From AP-15 sp963747735 (lineage in GTDB: Bacteria; Pseudomonadota; Alphaproteobacteria; ATCC43930; CGMCC-115725): a stretch of 64,000 nt of DNA. The translations under genes were made by a program, and so were the position numbers. Positions within the stretch are counted from its first letter, which is position 1, and every line of letters starts with the position of its first letter. This document shows, piece by piece, positions 40,853-49,625 of this stretch. The stretch spans positions 62,001 through 126,000 of the forward strand of contig CAVVGE010000001.1 in NCBI GenBank assembly GCA_963747735.1, read 5' to 3'. The notes under the pieces were generated by a model that saw nothing but the letters and a program-made list of their open reading frames with translations, had not been told where the DNA came from and searched no databases.

Positions 40853-42430
40853 TCAAATCGGTATCGCCTTTGGTTTCCATTGCCGCACCCAGGTGACGAT
40901 CAGCAGGCGGGTCACCAGGATCGCGGAAAAGAGCGAGGTCAGCACCCCGATGCTGAGGGTGACGGCAAAGCCTTTGACCGGACCGGAGCCGAGCCAGAAC
41001 ATCAGGGCGCCGGCGACGAGGGTCGTCACATGGCTGTCGAGGATCGTGCCGAAGGCGCGCTTGAACCCGGCTTCGAGCGAGGACAGCATGGTCCGCCCGC
41101 TGCGCAATTCCTCGCGGATGCGCTCGTAGATCAGCACATTGGCATCGACCGCCATGCCCATGGTCAAGGCGATACCGGCGATGCCGGGCAAGGTCAAGGT
41201 CGCGCCGAGCAAGGACAGGGCAGCCAGCATCAGGCACAAATTGAAGAACAGCGCGATGTCGGCAAAGATGCCAAACAATCCGTAAAACAGGACCATAAAG
41301 ACCACGACCAGCGTCACCCCGACGATGCTGGCCAATGCCCCGGCATGGATCGAATCGGCGCCGAGGTCGGGGCCGACAGTGCGCTCTTCGAGGATCGTGA
41401 TCGGCGCCGGCAGCGCGCCGGCACGCAGCAGCAGCGCCAGATCGCTCGCCGATTGCACGGTGAAGCTGCCGGAGATGATGCCCGAGCCGCCGAGGATAGC
41501 CTCGCGGATGACCGGGGCGCTGATCACCTTGTTGTCGAGCACGATGGCAAAGGGCTTCCCGACATTCTCACGGGTCGCCTCGCCAAAGCGGCGCGCGCCG
41601 ATCGCGTCGAAGCGAAAGCTGACGACCGGCTCGTTGTTCTGGAAGGTCGGCTGCGCATCGACCAGCGTGTCGCCGCCGACCATGACCCGGCGCCGCACGA
41701 CATAGGCATCGGGGCCGACCCGTGACCCGTTCCGTTCCGCCGCCGGCAGGATCTCGTCGCCGGCCGGCAGATGGCCGGCACGCGCCTGCTCGACCGAGGC
41801 GCCGGTGTCGACCATCTGGAAGCTCAGCTTGGCGGTGCGGCCGAGCAGCGACTTGACGTGCTCGGGATCGTCGACCCCCGGCAATTGCACCAGGATGCGG
41901 TTTTCGCCCTCGCGCTGAATTTGCGGCTCCTTGATGCCGGTCTCGTCGATGCGGCGGCGGATGATCTCGATCGATTGGTCCACCGCCTGGCGCCGCTTCG
42001 CCTCGGTCGCGACCGTGCTGAAGGCGACTGTTCCGGCCCCGTCGCCGGCGATCGTCACGGTCAGGTCGGGGTCGATCTTGCGCAACGCGTCGCGCGCCGC
42101 CTCGATCGTTGCCGGATCGCGCAGCTTGAAGGTGATCGCCGCACCTTGGACCTCGAGGCCGGTATAGCCGATGTTCGCGTTGCGCAACGCGTTTCTGACG
42201 TTGTCGATGATCGCGTTGAGCCGGTCGCGCTGGGCGGCGGCGACATCGACCTCCAACAGCAGATAGGAGCCGCCGCGAAGATCGAGGCCGAGCGACACCT
42301 GCTTGTGCGGCACCGCTTCGGGGAGCTTCGCCAAAAACGCCGGGTTGAACAGGTTCGGCAATGACAGCAGCACCCCCAATGCGCAAACCGCGCAGATCAG
42401 GATCACTTTCCAATTGGCGAAATAGAGCAT
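40853..42430 (-). CDS. secD: protein translocase subunit SecD
   Basis: A 525-residue SecD. N-terminal helix (MLYFANWKVILICAVCALGV), then the P1 periplasmic domain beginning GLDLRGGSYLLLEVD and including ENRILVQLPGVDDPE, and a C-terminal SecD/SecF membrane domain (IAGIALTMGMAVDANVLIYER, with the conserved D/N in the helix and IREELRSG). Works with SecF and YajC. The chosen start at 42430 agrees with the family. Confidence 0.96.
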   Translation of the reverse strand: MLYFANWKVILICAVCALGVLLSLPNLFNPAFLAKLPEAVPHKQVSLGLDLRGGSYLLLEVDVAAAQRDRLNAIIDNVRNALRNANIGYTGLEVQGAAITFKLRDPATIEAARDALRKIDPDLTVTIAGDGAGTVAFSTVATEAKRRQAVDQSIEIIRRRIDETGIKEPQIQREGENRILVQLPGVDDPEHVKSLLGRTAKLSFQMVDTGASVEQARAGHLPAGDEILPAAERNGSRVGPDAYVVRRRVMVGGDTLVDAQPTFQNNEPVVSFRFDAIGARRFGEATRENVGKPFAIVLDNKVISAPVIREAILGGSGIISGSFTVQSASDLALLLRAGALPAPITILEERTVGPDLGADSIHAGALASIVGVTLVVVFMVLFYGLFGIFADIALFFNLCLMLAALSLLGATLTLPGIAGIALTMGMAVDANVLIYERIREELRSGRTMLSSLEAGFKRAFGTILDSHVTTLVAGALMFWLGSGPVKGFAVTLSIGVLTSLFSAILVTRLLIVTWVRQWKPKAIPI

Positions 42431-42786
42431 GCTATGGCCGTATCCGGTCGCCGGTCGTGGCGGTCCGAGGCCCAAAAAGGCCCCTTGCCCGGACACGATC
42501 TGGGCATCCACGTCTTGAGGCAGCGCGAGGCGAACCGCAGCAGGACATAGATGGCCGGGTCAAGCCCATGGATGTCCGGTTCAGAAAGGGGTGCAACTTC
42601 AGAATGGTCGCCAGCGACACCGACACAATCACAAACTCCCCTTGCCCGGACTTGATCCGGGCATCCATATCTTGGCGACCGCGATGTCCGGCTCAAAAAA
42701 GCCGTGGGTGGCCGGGTCAAGCCCGGCCACGGGGATGAGTGATGCACGTTTTGACGAGCGACGCAGGCCGCCCAACCGCGTTGGCA
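42431..42786. repeat. palindromic repeats filling the secD-yajC gap
   Basis: This 356-bp gap contains no gene but repeated short blocks: gcccggac...atct/ct...gggcatccac/tat...tctt at about 42487-42515 and again at about 42644-42675, gatggccgggtcaagcc at about 42549, gatgtccggtt/ctca at about 42567 and 42683, and the full palindrome gtgggtggccgggtcaagcccggccac around 42706-42732. The last is the same core as the inverted repeats of the GIY-YIG element at 28.6 kb. An unusually large spacer for the yajC-secD pair. Confidence 0.8.
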
Positions 42787-43176
42787 TCACTCCTTGGTCT
42801 CCGCTTTGGCGCGGGTTTGGTCTTTTTGCCGGGCGGCTTCGCGCGCCGCACCGGGGTCGGGCTTGGCGAGGACATTGGTGATCGTGCTGCGCACCACGCG
42901 CACGCGCACGCCATCCGCAATGTCCAGGCTCACTTCCTCGGGGCTCTCGACCCGCACCACGGTGCCGATGATGCCGCCGCCCGTCACGACTCGGTCGCCG
43001 CGGCGCAATGCCGCGAGGGTCGCCCGGTGATCCTTGGCCTTGCGCTGCTGCGGGCGGATCAACAGGAAATAAAAGACGACAAAGATCAGCACCAGCGGCA
43101 GAAACTGCAGCGCGTTCTGGCTGTCGAGCAGCCCTTGCAGACCCGTCGTTTGCGCATAGGCCGTGGAAATCAGCAT
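42787..43176 (-). CDS. yajC: preprotein translocase accessory subunit YajC
   Basis: A 129-residue single-span protein. The helix LPLVLIFVVFYFLLIRPQQRKAK is diagnostic, followed by RATLAALRRGDRVVTGGGIIG and a charged tail with RQKDQTRAKAETKE. It binds the SecDF complex. The N-terminus (ISTAYAQTTG) also matches alphaproteobacterial YajC. It is first in the yajC-secD-secF-Mth938 block although repeats separate it from secD. Confidence 0.96.
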   Translation of the reverse strand: MLISTAYAQTTGLQGLLDSQNALQFLPLVLIFVVFYFLLIRPQQRKAKDHRATLAALRRGDRVVTGGGIIGTVVRVESPEEVSLDIADGVRVRVVRSTITNVLAKPDPGAAREAARQKDQTRAKAETKE

Positions 43177-43347
43177 CGAGCGGCATCCCGAGGACCATCC
43201 GCCGCTTCCCCACGAAGGGCGCGGCAGCGAGCGGATTGGTACGCGATGCCCGGTTAAAGAGCAATGGGCGGGCGCGCGCTGATTTCTTGTGCGGCCCGCC
43301 CCATGGTAGGGTCCGCCGCCCTGCGCCCGAGGTTGCAAATTCCCGCT

Positions 43348-44205
43348 ATGACCGATCCTGATTTGACGCCGTTGCTGCGGCGGATCGCCGATGCGCTCGA
43401 ACGCCTGGCGCCGGCGCCGCCGCAGCCGATCGATCTCGACGCCGCCGATGCCTTTGTCTGGCATGCCGACCGCCTGGCGCTGGAGCCGGTCGAGGCGGTG
43501 AACCGAGTGGAGATCGGGCTGTTGCGCGGGATCGACCGGGTGCGCGACATCCTGCTGGCCAATACCGAGAGGTTCGCCGCCGGATTGCCGGCCAACAACG
43601 TGCTGCTGTGGGGTGCGCGCGGCACCGGCAAAAGCTCGCTGGTCAAAGCCGCGCACGCCGCCGTCAACGCCAAAAGGCCGCGCGCCCTCGCCCTCGTCGA
43701 GATCCATCGGGAGGACATTCCGAGCCTGCCGCGCCTCTTGGCGCTGCTGCGGCCGGTGTCGCGGCGATGCCTGCTGTTTTGCGACGATCTGTCGTTCGAC
43801 CAGCACGACACCAGCTTCAAATCGCTAAAGGCGGTGCTCGAAGGCGGGATCGAAGGCCGGCCGGCGAACGTCGTGCTTTATGCGACATCGAACCGCCGCC
43901 ATCTGATGCCGCGCGACATGATCGACAACGAGCGCTCGACCGCGGTCAATCCGGCCGAGGCGGTCGAGGAGCAGGTCTCGATGTCGGACCGGTTCGGGTT
44001 GTGGCTCGGCTTTCACAATGTCGACCAGCCGACCTACCACGCGATCGTGCACGGCTATGCCGAACGCTACAGCCTCGCCTTGCCTGGGGGGCAGCTCGAA
44101 GCCGAGGCCAACGAGTGGTCGATCACCCGCGGCTCACGCTCGGGCCGGGTCGCGTGGCAATTCATCCAGGACCTCGCCGGCCGGCTCGGCAAGCCGCTCG
44201 CCTGA
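43348..44205 (+). CDS. DUF815 family AAA+-like ATP-binding protein
   Basis: A 285-residue P-loop protein. The Walker A motif is LLWGARGTGKSSLVKA (about residues 88-103) and Walker B is LLFCDDLSFDQHD; DUF815-specific features include the SLKAVLEGGIEGRPANVVLYATSNRRHLMPRD sensor region. Function unknown; widely conserved next to yajC, M23 peptidase and pcm genes in this class, as here. The start at 43348 gives MTDPDLTPLL. Confidence 0.9.
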   Translation: MTDPDLTPLLRRIADALERLAPAPPQPIDLDAADAFVWHADRLALEPVEAVNRVEIGLLRGIDRVRDILLANTERFAAGLPANNVLLWGARGTGKSSLVKAAHAAVNAKRPRALALVEIHREDIPSLPRLLALLRPVSRRCLLFCDDLSFDQHDTSFKSLKAVLEGGIEGRPANVVLYATSNRRHLMPRDMIDNERSTAVNPAEAVEEQVSMSDRFGLWLGFHNVDQPTYHAIVHGYAERYSLALPGGQLEAEANEWSITRGSRSGRVAWQFIQDLAGRLGKPLA

Positions 44206-44234
44206 GACGCGCCGGCGCCAGCCGGGCGGCTCGG

Positions 44235-45389
44235 TCAGCCGGATCGCGGGTCTTTGGCTTCGGCGGTCGGCAGAGGTGCGAGATACTCGCGCGGATCGAC
44301 CGGCTTGTTGCCGCGGCGCAGCTCGAAATGGAGCTGCGGCTCGCCGACATTGCCGGTCGAGCCGACGCGGGCGATGACCTGGCCCTTTGCCACTTTTTGC
44401 CCGGGCTTGACCAGCATCATGTCGCAATGGGCGTAGGCGGTGATCCAGCCATTGGGGTGCTTGACCAGGATCAGATTGCCATAGCCGCGCAGCTCGTTGC
44501 CGGCATAGGCGACGACGCCGCCATCGGCCGCTTCGACCGCGGCGCCGCGTGGGGCGGCGATGTTGATCCCGTCGTTATGGGTGCCGCCCGGCCCCGCGCC
44601 GAAACCCTCCAAGACATGACCGCGAACGGGCCACAAAAAGGCGGCGTTGCCGTGCCGCGCCGGGGGCGGTGCTGGCGGGGGCGGTGCTGGCGTGGGCGAT
44701 GCCGCGGCGACAGATTTTTCTTGCGAGGGTGGTGCATTGGCCGGCCCCGGCGCCGCCGGTTTGCCATGCACCGGGGTTTCAGCCTCGGCTTGCGAGCTGG
44801 CGGGCGGCGGAGAAAGGCTGTCGGGTTTTGCCGGCGGTGCAGCCCGCTCGGGCTTGGCGAGCGGCGGCAGCGGGCGATCGAGTGGGATCGGCTGACCAGC
44901 TTCGGGGGACCGCGATGCAAGCGCGGCCGGATGCCGCGCCGGCGCAGCTTCCGGCCTTGAAGACAAAGGTTCGGGCTGTGGCGGCGGCAGCGCGGCGACA
45001 GCGACCGGCGCCGAAGGAGGCGCCGCCGCAACGGCGGCAAGCGCCGGTAGACCGGCCGGCGCACCCATATCGCCGGCGGGGCCGCCGCCCAGGACGACCC
45101 CCGGGACGACCCCCGGGACGACCAAAGTGGCGCCGGCGATGATCCTGTAGGGCGGCGAGAGGTGATTTGCCTCGGCGATCGCCTGCATCGGCACGTGATG
45201 GTCGAGCGCGATCCGCGACAAGGTCTGGCCCGGCTCGACCGTGACGGTGATCGATGGCGGCTCCGGCGGAAGCCCGCCATTGACCAGCGGAGCCGGTCCG
45301 GTCCGCGAGCTGCACCCGGCCAGCAACCCGATCGCAGCCGCGGCCATTGCGGCGGCGATGCGGCACCTTGCGCCTTTCGCTTTTGCCAT
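44235..45389 (-). CDS. LysM-M23 peptidoglycan DD-metallopeptidase-family lipoprotein (NlpD-like)
   Basis: A 384-residue envelope protein. Signal peptide with lipobox (LLAGCSS), a LysM domain (TVEPGQTLSRIALDHHVPMQAIAEAN), a long Pro/Ala-rich spacer, and a C-terminal M23 (lysostaphin-type) domain: HNDGINIAAPRGA, ITAYAHCDMMLVKPGQKVAKGQ and LHFELRRGNKPVDP. The zinc-binding pattern HxxxD / HxH is altered: the first motif reads HNDGINI and the second LHFEL, so it may be a catalytically dead activator like NlpD/EnvC. Lies before pcm in the usual order. Confidence 0.9.
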   Translation of the reverse strand: MAKAKGARCRIAAAMAAAAIGLLAGCSSRTGPAPLVNGGLPPEPPSITVTVEPGQTLSRIALDHHVPMQAIAEANHLSPPYRIIAGATLVVPGVVPGVVLGGGPAGDMGAPAGLPALAAVAAAPPSAPVAVAALPPPQPEPLSSRPEAAPARHPAALASRSPEAGQPIPLDRPLPPLAKPERAAPPAKPDSLSPPPASSQAEAETPVHGKPAAPGPANAPPSQEKSVAAASPTPAPPPPAPPPARHGNAAFLWPVRGHVLEGFGAGPGGTHNDGINIAAPRGAAVEAADGGVVAYAGNELRGYGNLILVKHPNGWITAYAHCDMMLVKPGQKVAKGQVIARVGSTGNVGEPQLHFELRRGNKPVDPREYLAPLPTAEAKDPRSG

Positions 45390-45456
45390 GCATTCCCCCT
45401 GCACGCCCCCGACGCGCAAAGAACAGCGCTATTTGGTACCCTCGGCAGAAATCATG

Positions 45457-46131
45457 TCAAGCCCTTGTCCCGGCGCGGCCCGGCAGCCCGGCAACGAGCG
45501 GGACAAACCGCACGCCGCCGAGCTCTTCGGTTTCGATCCCGTGCTCGCCGCGGCGGATACGCAACAGCTGCTGATCGCGGTGCTCGTCGCCGACCGGCAC
45601 GACCAGCACGCCCCCCGGCGCCAAGCCGTCGACCAGCGCCGCCGGTATGTCGGGCGCCGCAGCGGTCACGATGACGCGGTCATAGGGCAATTGTTCGGGC
45701 CAGCCCTTGCCGCCGTCGCCGACGCGGCAAACGATGTTGCGCAGCCGCAGCTCGGCAAAGCGACGCTCGGCCTCGACCACCAAGCCGCGATGCCGCTCGA
45801 TCGAGAACACCCGGCGGCAGAGCCGGGCCAGCACCGCGGTCTGATAGCCGGAGCCGGTGCCGATCTCGATTGCGTTGCTGCGCTCCCCCAGCAGGAGGCT
45901 TTCGGTCATCAACGCCACGACATAGGGTTGGCTGACCGTCTGCCCTTCACCAATCGGCAAGGCGATATTGTCATAGGCCCGATCGGCGAATTGCGCCGGC
46001 ACAAACCGTTCGCGCGGTGTCTTTTCGATCGCGCCCAAGACGCGCGGGTCACCGATCCCGGCGCGGCGCAGCTCCATCAGGAGCCGCAGCTTTTTTTGGA
46101 CGAGGCCGGGCTCGGGGACGGCCTCAGCCAT
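45457..46131 (-). CDS. pcm: protein-L-isoaspartate O-methyltransferase
   Basis: A 224-residue SAM-dependent methyltransferase repairing isoaspartyl residues. Motifs: PRERFVPAQFADRAYDNIALPIG (active-site region), QTVSQPYVVALMTESL, SAM motif I IEIGTGSGYQTAVLA, and VIVTAAAPDIPAAL. Length is normal. It overlaps serS by 8 bp. The surE gene normally sits between serS and pcm in many alphaproteobacteria and is absent here. Confidence 0.94.
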   Translation of the reverse strand: MAEAVPEPGLVQKKLRLLMELRRAGIGDPRVLGAIEKTPRERFVPAQFADRAYDNIALPIGEGQTVSQPYVVALMTESLLLGERSNAIEIGTGSGYQTAVLARLCRRVFSIERHRGLVVEAERRFAELRLRNIVCRVGDGGKGWPEQLPYDRVIVTAAAPDIPAALVDGLAPGGVLVVPVGDEHRDQQLLRIRRGEHGIETEELGGVRFVPLVAGLPGRAGTRA

Positions 46132-47413
46132 TGGCGGCGATGACCTTCCGGCCGCCCATATAGGGCTGCAGCACCGGCGGGATCGACACGCTGCCGTCCT
46201 CATGCTGGAAGTTTTCGAGGATCGCGATCAGAGCGCGGCCGATGGCGAGGCCGGAGCCGTTCAACGTGTGCACCGGCAGGGTGCCACGCCCCGCGGCCGG
46301 ACGATAGCGCGCCTGCATTCGCCGCGCCTGGAAGGCGCCGCAATTCGAGCAGCTCGAAATCTCGCGATAGGCTCCCTGCCCCGGTAGCCAGACCTCGATG
46401 TCGTAGGTCTTTTGCGCGGCAAAGCCCATGTCCCCGGTCGACAACACGACGACGCGATAGGCGAGCCCGAGCTGGCGCAACACCTCCTCGGCGCAACGGG
46501 TCATGCGCTCGTGCTCGGCCGGCGAATCGTCGGGCCGGGTGACCGAAACCAGCTCGACCTTCATGAACTGGTGCTGCCGGATCATGCCGCGCGTGTCCTT
46601 GCCCGCAGCCCCGGCTTCGGATCGAAAGCACGGGGTCCAGGCGGCAAAGCGCAGCGGCAACGCCGCCTCGTCGAGGATTTCGCCGGCGACGAGGTTGGTC
46701 AGCGGCACCTCGGCGGTCGGGATCAGCCAATAGCCGTTCTCGGTGCGGAACAGATCCTCGGCGAATTTCGGCAATTGCGCGGCGCCAAACACCGCCTCGT
46801 CACGCACCAAAAGCGGCGGCGACACCTCGCTGTAGCCGAACTCGGTGGTGTGCAGGTCGAGCATGAATTGCGCGAGCGCGCGTTCGAGCCGGGCGAGCGC
46901 GCCCGACAGCACGACAAAGCGCGAGCCCGACAATTTGGCGGCGCGGGCGAAATCCATCATGCCCAGTCGCTCGCCGATCGCCTCGTGCGGCAAGGGGGCG
47001 AAGTCGAGCAACGGGGGCTCACCGATGCGGCGCAGCTCGCGATTGGCGCGCTCGTCCGCTCCGTCCGGCACGTCATCGGCCGGGAGATTGGGCAGTCCCG
47101 TTAGAATCGTATCGATTTCAGCGCGCAGTCGCGGCCGGAGTTGCGCTGCCGCCTCTAGCGCCGCCTTTTCCTCGGCGAGCCTTACCGGCGCCGATTGTAT
47201 CAATGGTTCCGCCGGGATTCCCTGAGCCTTGAAAGCAGCGATTTCTTTTGAAAGTCGGTTTCGATTGGCCTGTGCCTCTTGGACGCGGGTCTCAGTGGCG
47301 CGCCAGGCGTGATCGAGTGCCAGAATTTCGTCGGCGCGAGGCGCCAGCCCGCGGCGCGCCAGGCCGCGGTCGAATTCGGCCGGGTGATCGCGGAGCCATC
47401 TCAGATCGTGCAT
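46124..47413 (-). CDS. serS: seryl-tRNA synthetase
   Basis: A 429-residue class-II synthetase charging tRNA-Ser and tRNA-Sec. The N-terminal coiled-coil arm spans about residues 30-105 (RVQEAQANRNRLSKEIAAFK). Class-II motif 2 is FRSEAGAAGKDTRGMIRQHQF and motif 3 GSGLAIGRALIAILENFQ. SCSNCGAFQARRM is a conserved part of the active site. The start at 47413 (MHDLRWLRDHP) fits the family; an ATG four codons earlier exists. Upstream lies tatC on the same strand. Confidence 0.96.
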   Translation of the reverse strand: MHDLRWLRDHPAEFDRGLARRGLAPRADEILALDHAWRATETRVQEAQANRNRLSKEIAAFKAQGIPAEPLIQSAPVRLAEEKAALEAAAQLRPRLRAEIDTILTGLPNLPADDVPDGADERANRELRRIGEPPLLDFAPLPHEAIGERLGMMDFARAAKLSGSRFVVLSGALARLERALAQFMLDLHTTEFGYSEVSPPLLVRDEAVFGAAQLPKFAEDLFRTENGYWLIPTAEVPLTNLVAGEILDEAALPLRFAAWTPCFRSEAGAAGKDTRGMIRQHQFMKVELVSVTRPDDSPAEHERMTRCAEEVLRQLGLAYRVVVLSTGDMGFAAQKTYDIEVWLPGQGAYREISSCSNCGAFQARRMQARYRPAAGRGTLPVHTLNGSGLAIGRALIAILENFQHEDGSVSIPPVLQPYMGGRKVIAANG

Positions 47414-47536
47414 CGCCCTTGTCATGCCCGGCTCGTCCCGGGCCTCTCCTGGATCACCGGGTCACGCCCGGCGATGACGAAACGGAATGTCGTGGGACAT
47501 GAGCCTGCTCATATAAGGGACCGGCAACGGCGCGTC

Positions 47537-47575
47537 CATGCGCCCGGGGCATGCGCCCGGGGCATGCGCGCAGGG
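47537..47575. repeat. 13-bp tandem repeat between serS and tatC
   Basis: The unit catgcgcccgggg occurs twice exactly (47537-47549, 47550-47562) and a third time in degenerate form (catgcgcgcaggg). It stops one base before the tatC stop codon. The surrounding gap (47414-47536) also holds a palindromic block with catgcccggct and ccgggtcacgcccggcgatgac. Confidence 0.85.
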
Positions 47576-47576
47576 C

Positions 47577-48413
47577 TCACTCGCCGGCAGCGGGCTTGGC
47601 TTTGCCGGCAAGCTCGGCTTCCTCCTCCGCTTCGCGTTTGGCGCGCGCCTTCTCGACCATGCGGCAGGACACGATCGACGCCTCGAACAAGACGATCAAC
47701 GGGATCGCCAGGCTCGTCTGGCTGATGATGTCGGGTGGGGTGAGCACCGCCGCGACGACGAACATGATGACGATCGCATAGCGCCGCTTCGAGGCTAGGC
47801 CGGCCGCGGTCACCAACCCGACCCGCGCCATCAGAGTCAGCAGCACCGGCAGCTGAAACGCCACGCCAAAGGCGAGCAGCAAGGTCATCACCAAAGACAA
47901 ATATTCGTTGACCTTGGCCTCGAGGACGATCGGCAGGGTGCCGGGGCCGCCAGGCAATTCGAAGCTGACAAAAAACCGCCACGCATATGGGATCACGACA
48001 AAATAGGCGAGAGACGCACCCATCGCGAACAGCACCGGGGTGGCGAATATGTAGGGGAAGAAGGCGCGGCGTTCTGTTTTGTAGAGGCCGGGGGCGATGA
48101 ATTTCCAAAGCTGCACCGCCACGATCGGGAAGGAAAGGAACAACGCGGCCCAAAACGAAACCCTGACATAGGTGAAAAAGGCCTCGGTTAGCCCGGTATA
48201 GATCAGATGCCGGCCGGTCTGGCCGTGAAAGATCACGGCCAGCGGGTGCACCAGAAAGCCGTAGATGCGGTACTTGAACTGATAGCAGACGAGGAACGCG
48301 ACCATGATCGCGCCGATCGCCCACATCAGCCGGTTGCGCAACTCGATCAGGTGATCGAGCAGCGGCATTCGGCCGCCTTCGAGCTCGGCTTCGTGATCCT
48401 CCTCATCGGCCAT
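47577..48413 (-). CDS. tatC: Sec-independent protein translocase TatC
   Basis: A 278-residue membrane protein with six helices, the receptor for twin-arginine signal peptides. Family motifs: PLLDHLIELRNRLMWAI at the N-terminus, the WKFIAPGLYKTERRAFFPYI loop, and VLTPPDIISQTSLAIPLIVLFE near the C-terminus. Its known clients would include the Tat-signalled carbonic-anhydrase-like protein and NapA of this window. It follows tatB by 9 bp. Confidence 0.97.
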   Translation of the reverse strand: MADEEDHEAELEGGRMPLLDHLIELRNRLMWAIGAIMVAFLVCYQFKYRIYGFLVHPLAVIFHGQTGRHLIYTGLTEAFFTYVRVSFWAALFLSFPIVAVQLWKFIAPGLYKTERRAFFPYIFATPVLFAMGASLAYFVVIPYAWRFFVSFELPGGPGTLPIVLEAKVNEYLSLVMTLLLAFGVAFQLPVLLTLMARVGLVTAAGLASKRRYAIVIMFVVAAVLTPPDIISQTSLAIPLIVLFEASIVSCRMVEKARAKREAEEEAELAGKAKPAAGE

Positions 48414-48422
48414 CGCGCACCC

Positions 48423-48968
48423 CTACGGCTTTGGCGGCGCGGCGTCGTGGGCACAGCCGTCGGATGCCGCCGGCAATGCTGCGGGCTCGGGATGGGGCGG
48501 ATCGGCCCGGAGCGGATCGGCCTGGGGCGGATCGGCCGGGGGCGGATCGGCCGGGGCCGGCTCGGCGGGCGGCGCGGTCTCCGGCGGGGCAATTTCCGCC
48601 GCCTCGGCCGCGTCCCGAACGATGTGTTCCGACGCCGGTGGTGCCGCTGGCTCGCCGGGCTCGGCAAAGCTCGGCAGCTCGGGAGGCTGCAAGCTTTCGT
48701 GCAGGCTCCCGGTCGGGTCGATCGTCTGCCGGAACTCGTGCTCGATATCGAGCTCGCTGGCTTTTTTGAGATCCTGGCGGATCTCGTCGAGCTCGGCTTC
48801 GCGGATCATCTGGTCGATGCTGCTCTGAAACTCGCGCGACAAGGTCCGCGCTTTGCGCACCCAATAACCGGCGACACGCAGCGCCTTCGGCAGGTCCTTC
48901 GGCCCGATAAAAACGAGCGCCACGACACCGATCAACATTAATTCCGACCAGCCCAAATCAAACAGCAT
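48423..48968 (-). CDS. tatB: Sec-independent protein translocase TatB
   Basis: A 181-residue TatB. The N-terminal helix with hinge (MLFDLGWSELMLIGVVALVFIGPKDLP) and amphipathic helix are typical. The long tail is Pro/Ala/Asp-rich with short repeats of the type ADPP (about residues 140-165), encoded by ggatcggccg(g)gg repeats. The start is at 48968; the longer frame adds MRVIRGP. No tatA is found next to it in this window, although tatA normally precedes tatB. Confidence 0.93.
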   Translation of the reverse strand: MLFDLGWSELMLIGVVALVFIGPKDLPKALRVAGYWVRKARTLSREFQSSIDQMIREAELDEIRQDLKKASELDIEHEFRQTIDPTGSLHESLQPPELPSFAEPGEPAAPPASEHIVRDAAEAAEIAPPETAPPAEPAPADPPPADPPQADPLRADPPHPEPAALPAASDGCAHDAAPPKP

Positions 48969-49069
48969 CGGACCCCGAATCACCCTCAAAAACAGTCGTC
49001 ACCCAAGCGCCGCCGGGCATCGCGATGATGTCAGAACCGGCCGATCCCGGCAATCTCGGCCGCCGCGCC

Positions 49070-49540
49070 CTAGCCCGAGACGGTGATGTGGCTGCGAAAG
49101 CTGAGCGGGTCGGCGATATGGCGGATCGGCTCCAAGCTGCCGCCGGTGCCGCGCACGATGATCGTGCCGTAGCCAAAAATACGGCCGGGAATGGTCTGGT
49201 CGACATCGACGCTTTCGACCTTCGAGCGGTTCATCTCGAGCGTATGGCGGGCGAGCAGCCCGGTTTTGTAGATGACGCGATGATCGGTGACGGCGAGCTC
49301 GGTGGTCGTGCGGCGGAGAAAGGCGCGCAGCCCGGCAGACAGCGCGAGCAAGGCAAAGATCGCCGCCGCAATCCACAGCGCGAGGCTGACATTGGGTTTG
49401 TCGGCGACAAAGCTCGTCCCGATCGCCAGAGCGACGGCGATGATCACCAGCACGACCGCCCGCCCATAGATCAGCCAATGCAGCCGCGTCGCGTAGACGA
49501 CCGTTTCTCCTGGCTGCAGCACCCGTGAGACGTAGCGCAT
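49070..49540 (-). CDS. PH domain-containing membrane protein (bPH2)
   Basis: A 156-residue protein with two transmembrane helices (LIYGRAVVLVIIAVALAIG and LALWIAAAIFALLALSAGL) followed by a bacterial PH2 domain: TTELAVTDHRVIYKTGLL, RHTLEMNRSKVESVDVDQ, RIFGYGTIIVRGTGGSLEPI. The start RYVSRVLQPGETVVY is the hallmark of this family. Function unknown. It lies 101 bp upstream of tatB in the same direction, where tatA would be expected. Confidence 0.88.
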   Translation of the reverse strand: MRYVSRVLQPGETVVYATRLHWLIYGRAVVLVIIAVALAIGTSFVADKPNVSLALWIAAAIFALLALSAGLRAFLRRTTTELAVTDHRVIYKTGLLARHTLEMNRSKVESVDVDQTIPGRIFGYGTIIVRGTGGSLEPIRHIADPLSFRSHITVSG

Positions 49541-49625
49541 CGCTGCGGGCATCCTTGTCGCCGAACATTGCCTTATAGCACAAGGATGCGGGCGCTCTCA
49601 GAGGGGTTGCCGGCCGGCGGCCGGG

